Shown here: positions 45,290 through 53,600 of the stretch, piece by piece | How the letters are laid out: every line of letters starts with the position of its first letter | Position numbering within the stretch: the stretch's first letter is position 1 | From: Lentzea sp. NBRC 102530 | GTDB lineage: Bacteria > Actinomycetota > Actinomycetes > Mycobacteriales > Pseudonocardiaceae | Assembly: GCF_030269365.1 (NCBI RefSeq) | Contig: NZ_BSTF01000004.1 | Coordinates: forward strand, 124,001 to 188,000 | Direction of reading: 5' to 3' | DNA: 64,000 nucleotides | Made by a program: the position numbers and the translations under genes | Notes under the pieces: generated by a model | The model's input: the letters and a program-made list of their open reading frames with translations, nothing else | The model's database searches: none | What the model was told of the DNA's origin: nothing

Positions 45290-45849
45290 CGCTGCTGACG
45301 GTGTGGCCGGAGACCGGCCCCGAGGAGACCGTGCTGCGGACCACCGACGCCGAGGAGATCGCCACCGCGCTCAAGGAGCACGGCGTGCGCTTCAGCCGCT
45401 GGTCCGTTGTGGACGGTGTCACCGCCGAGAACGCCCTGCAGGCTTATGAAGCCGACATCGCTCGCGTCAGCGAGACGGAGGGCTACACCTACGTCGACGC
45501 GATGGAGATGACCCCGGCCGACACGGACGAGTACCGCGCGAAGGCCGTCGAGTTCCGCAACAAGTTCCTCGCCGAGCACACGCACGACGACGACGAGGAC
45601 CGCTACTTCGCCCGCGGTGCGGGCGTTTTCTACCTGCACATCGGCGACAAGGTGTACGCGGTGTTCTGCACCGAGGGCGACCTGCTGAGCGTTCCGGCGA
45701 ACACGACGCACTGGTTCGACATGGGCACCGAACCCGATTACGTGTCGGTCCGGTTCTTCCACGACGACGACGGGTGGATCGGCAACTTCACCGGGAGCGA
45801 CATCGCGAAGAAGTTCCCGACGTTCGACGAGATCCGTTCAGGAATGTGA
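45286..45849 (+). CDS. mtnD: acireductone dioxygenase
   Basis: A 187-aa cupin (ARD). The metal-site pattern EHTHDDDEDRYFARGAG gives the His-x-His and downstream Glu-type ligands, and LSVPANTTHWFDMG provides the late His. With iron it yields the ketoacid that becomes methionine; with nickel, a side product. ATG 45286. It is the last gene of the operon; mtnE (aminotransferase), mtnP and mtnK are not in the window. Confidence 0.93.
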   Translation: MTLLTVWPETGPEETVLRTTDAEEIATALKEHGVRFSRWSVVDGVTAENALQAYEADIARVSETEGYTYVDAMEMTPADTDEYRAKAVEFRNKFLAEHTHDDDEDRYFARGAGVFYLHIGDKVYAVFCTEGDLLSVPANTTHWFDMGTEPDYVSVRFFHDDDGWIGNFTGSDIAKKFPTFDEIRSGM

Positions 45850-45918
45850 AAAGTTCATCCACCTGAATCTTTTCCCGGATTCTCCGCCAGGTATTGATCC
45901 CTCCGCCTTCCGACCCCA

Positions 45919-45936
45919 AAGTGGTACAGACCACTT
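45919..45936. promoter_or_regulatory. DasR-type (dre-like) operator ahead of the lyase-like gene
   Basis: AAGTGGTACAGACCACTT is a near-perfect palindrome (7-base arms, 4-base centre). Its core matches dre consensus TGGTCTAGACCA at 10 of 12 positions. It lies 24 bases upstream of the GTG start of a secreted carbohydrate-active-type protein. Confidence 0.65.
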
Positions 45937-45959
45937 ATCGAAGGTCGGAGGGATTCACC

Positions 45960-46637
45960 GTGGAAACCCCTGCACTCCACACACGACGCTCCGTGCTCGC
46001 CCTCGCTTTGACCGCACCCCTGATCGTGGCCCCGGCGGCTCAGGCCCTCGCTCAGCCGCCGTCCGCGCAATGGGTCTCGGCGCCGTACACCTACACCGTG
46101 CAGAAGCCGCACAACCTCGCCCAGAGCGCGCGCTACAAGTTCGAAGGCGGCGTCCACACGATGTGGGTGTACGACTACGACCAGCCGCACACCCCTGGCA
46201 GCCCAACGGATCCGCGCACCGAACTCCGCTTCAACCAGGAGTACACGAGCGGCTCACGGGCGTGGCAGGGCGAGATCTACATCCCCAGCGGCGTCAGCGG
46301 CCCGACGGTCGTGCAGATCCTGCGCGAGAACCGCCCGGCCGGCACGCGGGCGACCGACATCATGCTCAACGTCGCCAACATCAACGGCGGTACGTTGCGC
46401 AAGGACAGCAACCAGGTCGTCGCGACGGGCATTTACAACAAGTGGTTCACCATTCGGGTGGAACACACCGCCAACGCGAGCGGCCGCGGCACGATCCGGA
46501 CCTACTTCAACGGGTCGTTGAAACTGACGACGCAGGACGAGGGCCCGGCCAACCGCTATTTCAAGAACGGCGTCTACCACCACGGCAGCGGCCGCGCGGA
46601 GGCCCGTTTCCGCAACATCACCTACTGGCGCCAGTGA
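45960..46637 (+). CDS. secreted polysaccharide-lyase-like jelly-roll protein
   Basis: A 225-aa exported protein with a twin-arginine-type start (HTRRSVLALALTAPLIVAPAAQA). The mature part, with TPGSPTDPRTELRFNQEYTSGSRAWQGEIYIPSG and VVQILRENRP, has the RTELR and QI signatures of the concanavalin-type beta jelly roll seen in PL7-like alginate or glucuronan lyases. Catalytic residues cannot be assigned with certainty. GTG 45960 follows GGAGGG. The dre-like box upstream suggests amino-sugar control. Confidence 0.7.
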   Translation: METPALHTRRSVLALALTAPLIVAPAAQALAQPPSAQWVSAPYTYTVQKPHNLAQSARYKFEGGVHTMWVYDYDQPHTPGSPTDPRTELRFNQEYTSGSRAWQGEIYIPSGVSGPTVVQILRENRPAGTRATDIMLNVANINGGTLRKDSNQVVATGIYNKWFTIRVEHTANASGRGTIRTYFNGSLKLTTQDEGPANRYFKNGVYHHGSGRAEARFRNITYWRQ

Positions 46638-47110
46638 CACTGCTCGGCGCCATAGGCCTGGTAGCGCTCACCTTCGGTGAAGCCCAGCTTCGCCAGGAGA
46701 CGCATGGAAGCCGTGTTGGCCGTTTGCGTCATGCTCACGAGCGGCTCATCGGGGTGTGCGGCGGCGTACCAGTCCAGCGCCGCCGCACACGCCTCGTACG
46801 CGAAGCCCTTGCCCCACGCGGACGGCAGGAACAGGTAGCCCAGCGTCCGTTGCCCGTCCAGCACGTCGAACGAGACCATGCCGATCATCGCGCCGTCCAG
46901 CGCGACCACGAACACACCGTGCCGGTGGCCAGGGATCGGAGGCGTCGTGCGGTCGACCTCGTCGCGCGACTTCGAGCCACCGATGTAGGTGCCCACCTCC
47001 GGCGACGAGAACAGTTCGACGAACGCCTCCCGGTCGCCTGCTTCGGACTCGCGCAGCACGAGCCGGTCGGTCTTGATCGGGGCCGGTGGCCACGCCGAAG
47101 TTTCGGTCAT
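46622..47110 (-). CDS. GNAT family N-acetyltransferase
   Basis: About 162 aa, RimJ/RimL-like: TDRLVLRESEAGDREAFVELFSSPEVGTYIGG at the start and RTLGYLFLPSAWGKGFAYEACAAALDW with the acetyl-CoA-binding GKGFAYEA. TANTASMRLLAKLGF is the C-terminal signature. ATG 47110 lies behind GGTGGA. It overlaps the end of the convergent lyase-like gene by 16 bases. Acceptor unknown. Confidence 0.88.
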   Translation of the reverse strand: MTETSAWPPAPIKTDRLVLRESEAGDREAFVELFSSPEVGTYIGGSKSRDEVDRTTPPIPGHRHGVFVVALDGAMIGMVSFDVLDGQRTLGYLFLPSAWGKGFAYEACAAALDWYAAAHPDEPLVSMTQTANTASMRLLAKLGFTEGERYQAYGAEQCHWRQ

Positions 47111-47134
47111 GCGTTCCACCCTAGAGTGATCCGC

Positions 47135-48070
47135 ATGGACTCACGGGTGGCGGTGGCCTCGCTCGGCGGCACGATCACGATGACCGGCTCCGGCCCGGTG
47201 GCGCCGACCCTCGGCGCGCAGGACCTGGTGCGGGGCCTGGAAGTCGGCGAGATCGCGACGCTCGCCACGATCCCCGGCGCCTCGCTCACGTTCACCACCC
47301 TGCTGGAGGCCTTCGACTGGGCCACCGGGCAGGTCGCAGACGGTGCACGCGGTGTCGTGATCATCCAGGGCACCGACACCCTCGAGGAGACCGCGTACTT
47401 CTTCGACTGCCTGTGGCCGCACGACGAACCCGTCGTCGTCACCGGCGCGATGCGGCACCCCGGACTGCCCGGCGCGGACGGCCCGGCCAACCTCGCCGCC
47501 GCCGTGTCCGTTGCGGCCTCGGAGAACTCGCGCGGGCGCGGCGCGGTGCTCGTGCTGAACGACGAGATCCACGCCGCGCGCTGGGTCCGCAAGGCGCACA
47601 GCAGCCTGATGAACGCCTTCCAGTCGTTCCCGGGACCGGCCGGCCTGCTCGTCGAGGGCGCACCCCAGTACTTCCACCCCGCGCACCGGCTCCCTTCCCT
47701 GCCACGCCCCGAGACCGTGCCCGCGGTCCCGCTCGTCGAGGCCACTGTGGACGAGGACGGCTCGATTCTCGACTGGCTCGACGTCGAGGGCGTCGTGGTC
47801 GCGGCGACGGGCGTGGGGCACGTCTCGGCGGGCATGGCCGAGGCGATCTCGCGGGCCCGGTTCCCGGTCGTGGTGGCGAGCAGGACCGGTGCGGGGACGA
47901 CGTTCCGCAGCACCTACGGGTTCGCCGGGTCCGAGTCGGACCTGATCGAACGCGGTGCGGTGATGGCCGGGTGGTTGTGTCCCCGCAAGGCCCGCGTGCT
48001 GCTGCGCCTCGCGCTCGGCTCGGGCAGCGCGGCCGAGGACGTGTTCGCGGTGCGCGGCAGCGTCTTCTGA
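47135..48070 (+). CDS. L-asparaginase
   Basis: A 311-aa asparaginase. First active-site Thr in ASLGGTITMT, second in IIQGTDTLEETA, with VVVTGAMRHPGLPGADGPANL between. No signal peptide, so cytoplasmic. ATG 47135; a GTG at 47126 is in frame. Splits asparagine to aspartate and ammonia; affinity class cannot be told. Confidence 0.9.
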   Translation: MDSRVAVASLGGTITMTGSGPVAPTLGAQDLVRGLEVGEIATLATIPGASLTFTTLLEAFDWATGQVADGARGVVIIQGTDTLEETAYFFDCLWPHDEPVVVTGAMRHPGLPGADGPANLAAAVSVAASENSRGRGAVLVLNDEIHAARWVRKAHSSLMNAFQSFPGPAGLLVEGAPQYFHPAHRLPSLPRPETVPAVPLVEATVDEDGSILDWLDVEGVVVAATGVGHVSAGMAEAISRARFPVVVASRTGAGTTFRSTYGFAGSESDLIERGAVMAGWLCPRKARVLLRLALGSGSAAEDVFAVRGSVF

Positions 48071-48127
48071 GGGTTCGGAAGGCATGCCGCGGACGTTCCG
48101 GCGAGGTGCCGCGCCAGGCGAGGAGCG

Positions 48128-49306
48128 TCAGGCGGCGCGGATCTCGTTGGTTCTCGGCCTTCGGAGGGGGTCGATGAACGCGGGAGGGCGGAAGGCGGGG
48201 CGGCCTTCGAGCATCTGGATCTGCCACTGCGAGTGGTGTGCCAGGTCGTGGTGGCGGCGGCAGAGCAGGACGAGGTTGGCCGCGTTGGTCTCGCCGCCGT
48301 CGGCCCAGAACTTGATGTGGTGTGCTTCGCAGTGCTTCGGTGGCCTGGTGCAGCCGGGAAAGGCGCAGCCCTTGTCGCGCGCCACCAGGACTCGCCGCAG
48401 GCCGGCGTTGATCGTGCGGGTCTTGCGGCCCACGTCGTAGATCTGGGAGCGGCTGCCCAGCACGGCCGGGATGACGGCCGCGTCGCAGGCGATCCTGCGC
48501 ACCCGGCTCATCGGGAGGCGGTCGCCGTTGTCCAGCAGGGCGGTGCCGATGCCCTCGCGGAGCTTGTCGTAGTCGACGGTGACGGTCAGCTGGACCCGGT
48601 CGCCGCCGTGGATCCGGTCGCCGCTTCCGCGCAGCGCCAGGTCGGCCACCTCGCACAGGGCATCGCCCTCGCGCTCCGGTGCCGTCCTCAGGTCACCGGG
48701 CTCCGGCTTGGCCAGCGGGTCGATCAACGCGTCCAGCTTCGCCCCCGTCTCGGCGTCCAGGTCGGCGGACAGCAGGTACCGGCCTGCCTTCCACTGGCGC
48801 CGCAGGGAGTTCCTCGGCTGGACGGGCTGCGGCTCGCGGGGTTGCGGACCGTCCTGGTCCAGCCGGTAGGCCAGCTCCGTGCAGAACGCCTTCGCCGAAC
48901 GAGGTTCGTGCTGGAGCGCATAGGCGACGACGTGCTCTTCCGCGACGGAGGGCAACCCCGCCATCGCCTCGGCCAGCACCTCGACGTGGTCCTCGGACAA
49001 CTCGCCCGCGGCCATCGCGTCCGCCACCCCGGGCAGCGCCGGGGCGAGCAGCGAGCCCGTCGGCGTGATCGAGGGGCACAGGGCCTGGGCCTGCTTCACC
49101 TTGCGGCGCGAGACCTTGGGGTCCCAGCGCAGCGCGTGCTTGAAGACCTCGACCAGGTCCTTGTAGCCCAGCGCTTGCGCCGCGCCCTGCTGATCGAGCG
49201 CGCCGATGAGCTGCAGGACCTGGAACTGGAGCTGGTTGAGCGCACGGACCTTCCGCTTGAGCTCGTCGAGGAGCTCAAGCGGCGTGGAGAGTCCGAGCGC
49301 TGTCAT
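48128..49306 (-). CDS. DUF222/HNH endonuclease (13E12 type)
   Basis: A 392-aa protein. Residues about 10-270 form DUF222 (LDELKRKVRALNQLQFQVLQLIGALDQQG; LPGVADAMAAGELSEDHVEVLAEAM). The C-terminus is an HNH nuclease with CAFPGCTRPPKHCEAHHIKFWADGGETNAANLVLLCRRHHDLAHH (zinc cysteines and the HH-x14-N-x8-H core). This family is the mycobacterial 13E12 repeat type, present in many copies and linked to SOS-regulated genes. ATG 49306; a GAAC-N4-GTTC box lies 16 bases upstream. Confidence 0.9.
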   Translation of the reverse strand: MTALGLSTPLELLDELKRKVRALNQLQFQVLQLIGALDQQGAAQALGYKDLVEVFKHALRWDPKVSRRKVKQAQALCPSITPTGSLLAPALPGVADAMAAGELSEDHVEVLAEAMAGLPSVAEEHVVAYALQHEPRSAKAFCTELAYRLDQDGPQPREPQPVQPRNSLRRQWKAGRYLLSADLDAETGAKLDALIDPLAKPEPGDLRTAPEREGDALCEVADLALRGSGDRIHGGDRVQLTVTVDYDKLREGIGTALLDNGDRLPMSRVRRIACDAAVIPAVLGSRSQIYDVGRKTRTINAGLRRVLVARDKGCAFPGCTRPPKHCEAHHIKFWADGGETNAANLVLLCRRHHDLAHHSQWQIQMLEGRPAFRPPAFIDPLRRPRTNEIRAA

Positions 49307-49322
49307 GCGTTCATCGTGGCAT

Positions 49323-49334
49323 GAACACGTGTTC
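49323..49334. promoter_or_regulatory. LexA (SOS)-type box ahead of the HNH gene
   Basis: GAACACGTGTTC is a perfect 12-bp palindrome and fits the actinobacterial SOS box GAAC-N4-GTTC; flanking T and G extend the match. It lies 16 bases upstream of the DUF222/HNH start. Confidence 0.65.
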
Positions 49335-49371
49335 GAATTCCATTCCCTGAAAGGGTGAAGCCGCAGGTCAG

Positions 49372-49410
49372 GCCCTATGGCGCCGTGCGCGACACACGGC
49401 GCCATAGGGC
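49372..49410. repeat. perfect inverted repeat, 16-bp arms
   Basis: GCCCTATGGCGCCGTG (49372-49387) and its exact complement (49395-49410) flank a 7-base loop, followed by CGACGTTTT. It lies between two divergent genes, so it terminates neither. It could end an antisense RNA or be a regulator target. Confidence 0.7.
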
Positions 49411-49473
49411 TCGACGTTTTCACCCGAACGAGCCCGTGGCATGGAGTGAATCCATTCCTTAGCGTCGCCGGGC

Positions 49474-50316
49474 ATGACCGCGATCATTTCAACCCCGTAC
49501 AGCCGGGACCTCGGTGACGAGCTGCGCCACCTGAGGGAGACGTCCACGCAGTTCAACGGCCGTGCGATGGCCGTTCAGCTGGGGTGGGACCCGAGCAAGG
49601 TGTCCGACATCGAGCTCGGCAAGGTGCGGGCGAGCGAGGTCGACCTCGTCCAGTACCTGGCGACGTGCGGCAAGGACATCGACTTCATCAACGCGTTCCG
49701 CAGCCGCTACTACAACGCTTTCGACCTGTTCTTCGCTCAGGTTCCTGAGAACGTGCGCACACTCGCGATGGTCGAGGCGATGGCCACGAAGATCATGTCC
49801 TACGACATCCTGACCATTCATGGCCTGATGCAGGCCGAGGGCTATGCGCGGCAACTGTTCGTCGACTCGTACATCGAGGCACCCCAGGACATCGAGACGC
49901 TAGTTCAAGCGCGGATCGACCGGCAAGCGATCTTGAGGAGGCCCAACCGGCCAGAGTGCACGTTCTTCGTGCACGAGCTGGCGTTGCGGATGGAGTTGGG
50001 TGACACGCAGGTTCGCGAGGATCAATACCTGCGGCTTCTCTTCAACACCCACATCCTCCGCGTCGTGCCAGCGAACGTCAGCGCCTACCGGTCTGCGGCC
50101 ACCCTGTACGAGTTCGGCAAGGCGTCCCCGGTCGTGTACTCGGAGACCGACACAGCTCAGGTGTACGCACAAGACAGCGTTGCCGTCGCACGGACCAGGA
50201 GGCTCTTTCAACGGCTGGAGGCTGTCGCCTTGGATGCGGAACAATCGAAGCGAAAGCTGGCGGGGTACGTCAGCGGACTTCGAGAGGATCCTCATGGCGG
50301 AACGGACTTGGCGTAA
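49474..50316 (+). CDS. XRE-family regulator (Scr1/DUF5753 type)
   Basis: A 280-aa regulator. N-terminal HTH LGDELRHLRETSTQFNGRAMAVQLGWDPSKVSDIELGKVRASEVDLVQYL; the C-terminal DUF5753 domain follows (DILTIHGLMQAEGYARQLF, LVQARIDRQAILRRPNRPECTFFVHELALRM). This is the standard partner of DUF397 proteins in actinobacteria. ATG 49474. The 3' end overlaps the DUF397 gene by 23 bases. Confidence 0.92.
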   Translation: MTAIISTPYSRDLGDELRHLRETSTQFNGRAMAVQLGWDPSKVSDIELGKVRASEVDLVQYLATCGKDIDFINAFRSRYYNAFDLFFAQVPENVRTLAMVEAMATKIMSYDILTIHGLMQAEGYARQLFVDSYIEAPQDIETLVQARIDRQAILRRPNRPECTFFVHELALRMELGDTQVREDQYLRLLFNTHILRVVPANVSAYRSAATLYEFGKASPVVYSETDTAQVYAQDSVAVARTRRLFQRLEAVALDAEQSKRKLAGYVSGLREDPHGGTDLA

Positions 50317-50464
50317 GAGCAGCTACAGCAACGGCGGTACGGCGGAAAGCTGCGTCGAGGTCTCGTTGGCCCACAACGCACTCGTCCGCGACACGAAGAA
50401 CGCGAGCGGTCCCGCACTCGCGTTCTCCACCTCTGCCTGGCGCGCCCTGCTCAGCTCGCTCTGA
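50294..50464 (+). CDS. DUF397 small protein
   Basis: A 56-aa DUF397 protein: TWRKSSYSNGGTAESCVEVS then VRDTKNASGPALAFSTSAWRALL. ATG 50294 lies inside the XRE gene. DUF397/XRE pairs resemble toxin-antitoxin or partner-switch modules and influence development in Streptomyces. Confidence 0.93.
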   Translation: MAERTWRKSSYSNGGTAESCVEVSLAHNALVRDTKNASGPALAFSTSAWRALLSSL

Positions 50465-50996
50465 CCACCGACGTGTCGGCGGTCTCGACCGTCACCCGCA
50501 CCGTCTGGGGCGCGAGCGACTGCAGGTACTGCGCGTGGTCCGAGCCGATCGTGTCGCTGAACGCGATGAACGCGAGCCGGGGCATCTCGAAGGCGGTCGT
50601 CGCGCAGAACTCCTCCAGGCGGTCGAAACCGCGCCGGATGCCGGTGGCGTCGAGCCCGAACACGGCGTGCGACGAGAGCTTCGCGGCGCCGATGTCGAGC
50701 AGGTGCAGGGCGTGCATGGCGTGGGTGAACGCCATGGCGCACACCTCGATGCGCGCGCACGACAGCAGCAGCGTGCGCACCATCGACGGGTGCAGGGACT
50801 TGCCGGAGGTGCGGAGGACGACGTCGATGCCGGCGGCGCGGAACTGCTCGACGATCTCGAACAGGCCGGGCACGCCGAGCGGTTCGCCGCCGCCCAGGGT
50901 GACTGTCTCGGGGCGCATCGAGATGAGCGCCTTGGCGATGTGCAGCATGCGGTCGTGGCTGAGCCGCGCGTGTGCGACGTCCCAGGTGATGTCCAT
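50451..50996 (-). CDS. radical-SAM-like protein lacking the CxxxCxxC motif
   Basis: A 181-aa protein. VTLGGGEPLGVPGLFEIVEQFRAAGIDVVLRTSGKSLHPSMV is the GGGEP SAM-binding strand and following helix of radical SAM enzymes. The residues that should precede it contain no cysteine: the chain starts MDITWDVAHARLSHDRMLH, so the 4Fe-4S site is absent. Either the N-terminus is lost or the fold has a non-radical role. ATG 50996. No in-frame cysteine segment is found upstream. It sits beside the second two-component system and overlaps DUF397 by 14 bases. Confidence 0.65.
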   Translation of the reverse strand: MDITWDVAHARLSHDRMLHIAKALISMRPETVTLGGGEPLGVPGLFEIVEQFRAAGIDVVLRTSGKSLHPSMVRTLLLSCARIEVCAMAFTHAMHALHLLDIGAAKLSSHAVFGLDATGIRRGFDRLEEFCATTAFEMPRLAFIAFSDTIGSDHAQYLQSLAPQTVRVTVETADTSVVRAS

Positions 50997-51069
50997 CGGG
51001 CCCCCTTCGGCGGATGCCGCCGATCCAATCGGGGGCGTGGTCCCGCCGTCAGGTGACCGGTGTCCCGAA

Positions 51070-51726
51070 TCAGGAGGGACTTCCGAGTCCCGCCTCGCGG
51101 GCCCGGACGATGGCCTGGGCGCGGTCGGCCACCTGGAGCTTGGTGAAGATCGCGGACACCCGGTTGCGGACGGTCTTGCCCGACAGCGACAACCGGAAGG
51201 CGATCGACGGGTTGTCCAGCCCGGACGCCATCAGCTCCAGCACCTCCCGTTCGCGGTCGGTGAGCTGTGGGAACGCGAGCACCTTCGATGACGAGATCGC
51301 GGTGAAGTAGCCCATCATGCGCTGGGCGATGGTGGCGCTGAAGATCGCCTCGCCGGCTCCTATGGCCTGCACGGCGCGCACGATCTCGTCGTCGTCCGTC
51401 GTCTTGACGAGGTACCCGCGCGCGCCCGCCTTCATCGCGGCGAACACCAGCTCGTCGTCCTCGTGCATGGTCAGCACGAGGACTCCGATGCCGGGCAGCA
51501 CCTCGCGGATCTGCTTCGCCGCCTCGACCCCGCCGAGGACCGGCATGTGCAGGTCCATCACGACGACGTCCGGTTCCAGGTCGAGGACGACGCGCACGGC
51601 CTCGGCGCCGTCGGCCGCGTCGCCGACGACCTCGAGGCCGTCCTCGCCGTCCAGCAACGCCTTCAGCCCGCGGCGGAACACCGGGTGGTCGTCCGCGATC
51701 ACAACGCGCGTCACCGTGTGCACCAC
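51070..51726 (-). CDS. NarL/FixJ-family response regulator
   Basis: A 218-aa regulator with receiver (phosphoacceptor Asp58 in VVVMDLHMP, Lys in YLVKTTDDD) and LuxR HTH (LTDREREVLELMASGLDNPSIAFRLSLSGKTVRNRVSAIFTKL). GTG 51726 is seven bases after GGAGG and overlaps the kinase stop by one base; a second GTG is at 51723. It pairs with the adjacent kinase. Confidence 0.9.
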   Translation of the reverse strand: MVHTVTRVVIADDHPVFRRGLKALLDGEDGLEVVGDAADGAEAVRVVLDLEPDVVVMDLHMPVLGGVEAAKQIREVLPGIGVLVLTMHEDDELVFAAMKAGARGYLVKTTDDDEIVRAVQAIGAGEAIFSATIAQRMMGYFTAISSSKVLAFPQLTDREREVLELMASGLDNPSIAFRLSLSGKTVRNRVSAIFTKLQVADRAQAIVRAREAGLGSPS

Positions 51727-53600
51727 TACTGGGCCTCCAGGGGGATCCGCGCCACCACCCGAGTGCCGTGTGGTTGCGCGGGTCCCACTGTGCACGATCC
51801 ACCCAGTTCGGCGCAGCGTTCACGCATCGAATCCAGCCCCACGCCCGGCTTGGAATCCGCCGCGACGCCCGTGCCGTCGTCCACGATCTCCACCACCAGG
51901 TCGCCGTCGGTGCGCACGGTGATCACGCACCGGGACGCACCGGAGTGGCGTGCGGTGTTCGTCAGCGCCTCCGCGACGATCCGGTAGGCGGCGACCTCGA
52001 CGGCGGCGGACAGGCCGTCGATCTGCTCGGCGTCCACCTCGACCCGCAGGTCGCCGTGGAACCGCGCCGCCTCGTCCCGCACGGCCAGGGCCAGGCCCTG
52101 GTCGAGGATCGGCGGCCGCAGCCCGTCCACGAGGCTGCGCACCTCGACGGCCGTCGTGTCGACGTCGGCGAGCACCGGGTCCAGCACGTCGCCCAGCGAC
52201 CGGCGCAACGCCTTGAGCTGCAACCGGATGCCGACCAACGCCGGCCCGACGCCGTCGTGCAGGTCGCGCCGCAACCGCAGCCGTTCTTCTTCGCGCGCCC
52301 GCACGAGCCGTTCGCGGGCGAGCTGGAGATCGGCGGTCAGCTTGATCGACTGCGCGGCCGGGGCGGTCGACCGGGCCAGGTCCACCAGCAGGCTCAGCTC
52401 GCGGTCGCTCAGCCGTTCGTCGGGCGCGCGCGGCTCCACGACGAGGTCGCCGACCTGCGTTCCCCGGTACGTCATGGGGAACCGGAGCTGTGGCCACCCG
52501 CGGCTGCGCCCGTGCTCGGCCAGCACCGACCCGCCGCGGATCGCGACGTACGGCAGCTTCAACGACTCCGCCACGGTCTGCGCCACCGTCGGCAGCACGT
52601 CCTGCGACCGTTCGAGCTTCTCGCTCAACGTCGACAGCGTCGCGTACGGATCGGAGCGTTGCCCGAACAGCCACTGGTCGAGCTTGCGCTGCACCCACGA
52701 CCGGATCGGCGCGAACGCCAGCCCCGCCGCCACGACCCCGATGACCTCAGCGTCGTTGGTGAACAGCTCACCGGCGCCGACCATCACACCGAGGTAGACC
52801 AGCAGCAGCACGACCGTCAACGAGCCGTAGAGCAACGACCGGTGGATGAGCAGGCTGATGTCGTACAGGCCATAACGGACGATGGCGATCACCGCCGCCG
52901 CAGGAAACGCCAGCACGCCGACGATCCACGCGACGTGTCCGTCCGTCGTCTCCACCACGGTCGCCACGCCGGCCAACGTCAGCAACGCGAACGCCCACAC
53001 GAGCAACCGGCGTTCGTCCCCTTCAGCCCTCCGCCACCGCAGAGCCAAGGACACCACCGCCGCGATCACCGCGACCCCCGCCGCCAGCACGGAGACCAGC
53101 GTGATCGTCTTCGCGAACCCGCCACCGCTCGACTGCCAGAACGACGCCGGATCGTTCCACGACGCCCAGGCGATCCCGATCGTGCCGAAGACAGCGCTGA
53201 ACAACGACGCGCCGATGGCGGCCCACCAGCGGTTGTTCAACGGCTTGCCGTTCGGGAAGACCAGCGCCACCGCGGGCAGCAACGCGTACGTGGGCCACCA
53301 GATCCACGCCTCGACCCACCGGGCGGGGTGGTCGGCCGGCTGGCCCGCGACGGCGACGGCGATCCCGCCGAACACGCCCATGACCAGCAGCAGCCACCCG
53401 ACGGGCGACCTGCGGACGTGGCCGATCACCCGCACCCCGAGCAGGGTGCAGGCGAACGCGACCAGCCAGTTCCGCGGATGTGAGACGGTGCCGGTGACCA
53501 CTGTGTGCACGACGGCGTAGAGCACACAGATGGCCACCAACGCACCAATGACCCGGGCGAGGGTGACCTCGCGCCGGGTCAGTCGCTGAGCCAGTGCCAC
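51726..53600 (-). CDS. NarL-type sensor histidine kinase, multi-helix input
   Basis: About 624 aa. Ten or so hydrophobic helices span residues 10-310 (LYAVVHTVVTGTV, AWIVGVLAFPAAAVIAIV, LLYGSLTVVLLLVYLGVMV). A GAF-like stretch precedes HisKA_3 (LRLRRDLHDGVGPALVGIRLQLKAL) and HATPase (AEALTNTARHSGASR, DDGTGVA, GVGLDSMRERCAELGG). GTG 53600 overlaps the small upstream gene by 22 bases. The frame is open further but the sequence there is a shadow. Input is probably membrane or quinone-linked; no ligand is evident. Confidence 0.85.
   Translation of the reverse strand: MALAQRLTRREVTLARVIGALVAICVLYAVVHTVVTGTVSHPRNWLVAFACTLLGVRVIGHVRRSPVGWLLLVMGVFGGIAVAVAGQPADHPARWVEAWIWWPTYALLPAVALVFPNGKPLNNRWWAAIGASLFSAVFGTIGIAWASWNDPASFWQSSGGGFAKTITLVSVLAAGVAVIAAVVSLALRWRRAEGDERRLLVWAFALLTLAGVATVVETTDGHVAWIVGVLAFPAAAVIAIVRYGLYDISLLIHRSLLYGSLTVVLLLVYLGVMVGAGELFTNDAEVIGVVAAGLAFAPIRSWVQRKLDQWLFGQRSDPYATLSTLSEKLERSQDVLPTVAQTVAESLKLPYVAIRGGSVLAEHGRSRGWPQLRFPMTYRGTQVGDLVVEPRAPDERLSDRELSLLVDLARSTAPAAQSIKLTADLQLARERLVRAREEERLRLRRDLHDGVGPALVGIRLQLKALRRSLGDVLDPVLADVDTTAVEVRSLVDGLRPPILDQGLALAVRDEAARFHGDLRVEVDAEQIDGLSAAVEVAAYRIVAEALTNTARHSGASRCVITVRTDGDLVVEIVDDGTGVAADSKPGVGLDSMRERCAELGGSCTVGPAQPHGTRVVARIPLEAQ

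Noticed and set aside
51768-53483. 571-residue plus-strand frame over the second sensor kinase
   Set aside because: Arg/His/Gln-rich shadow without any domain.
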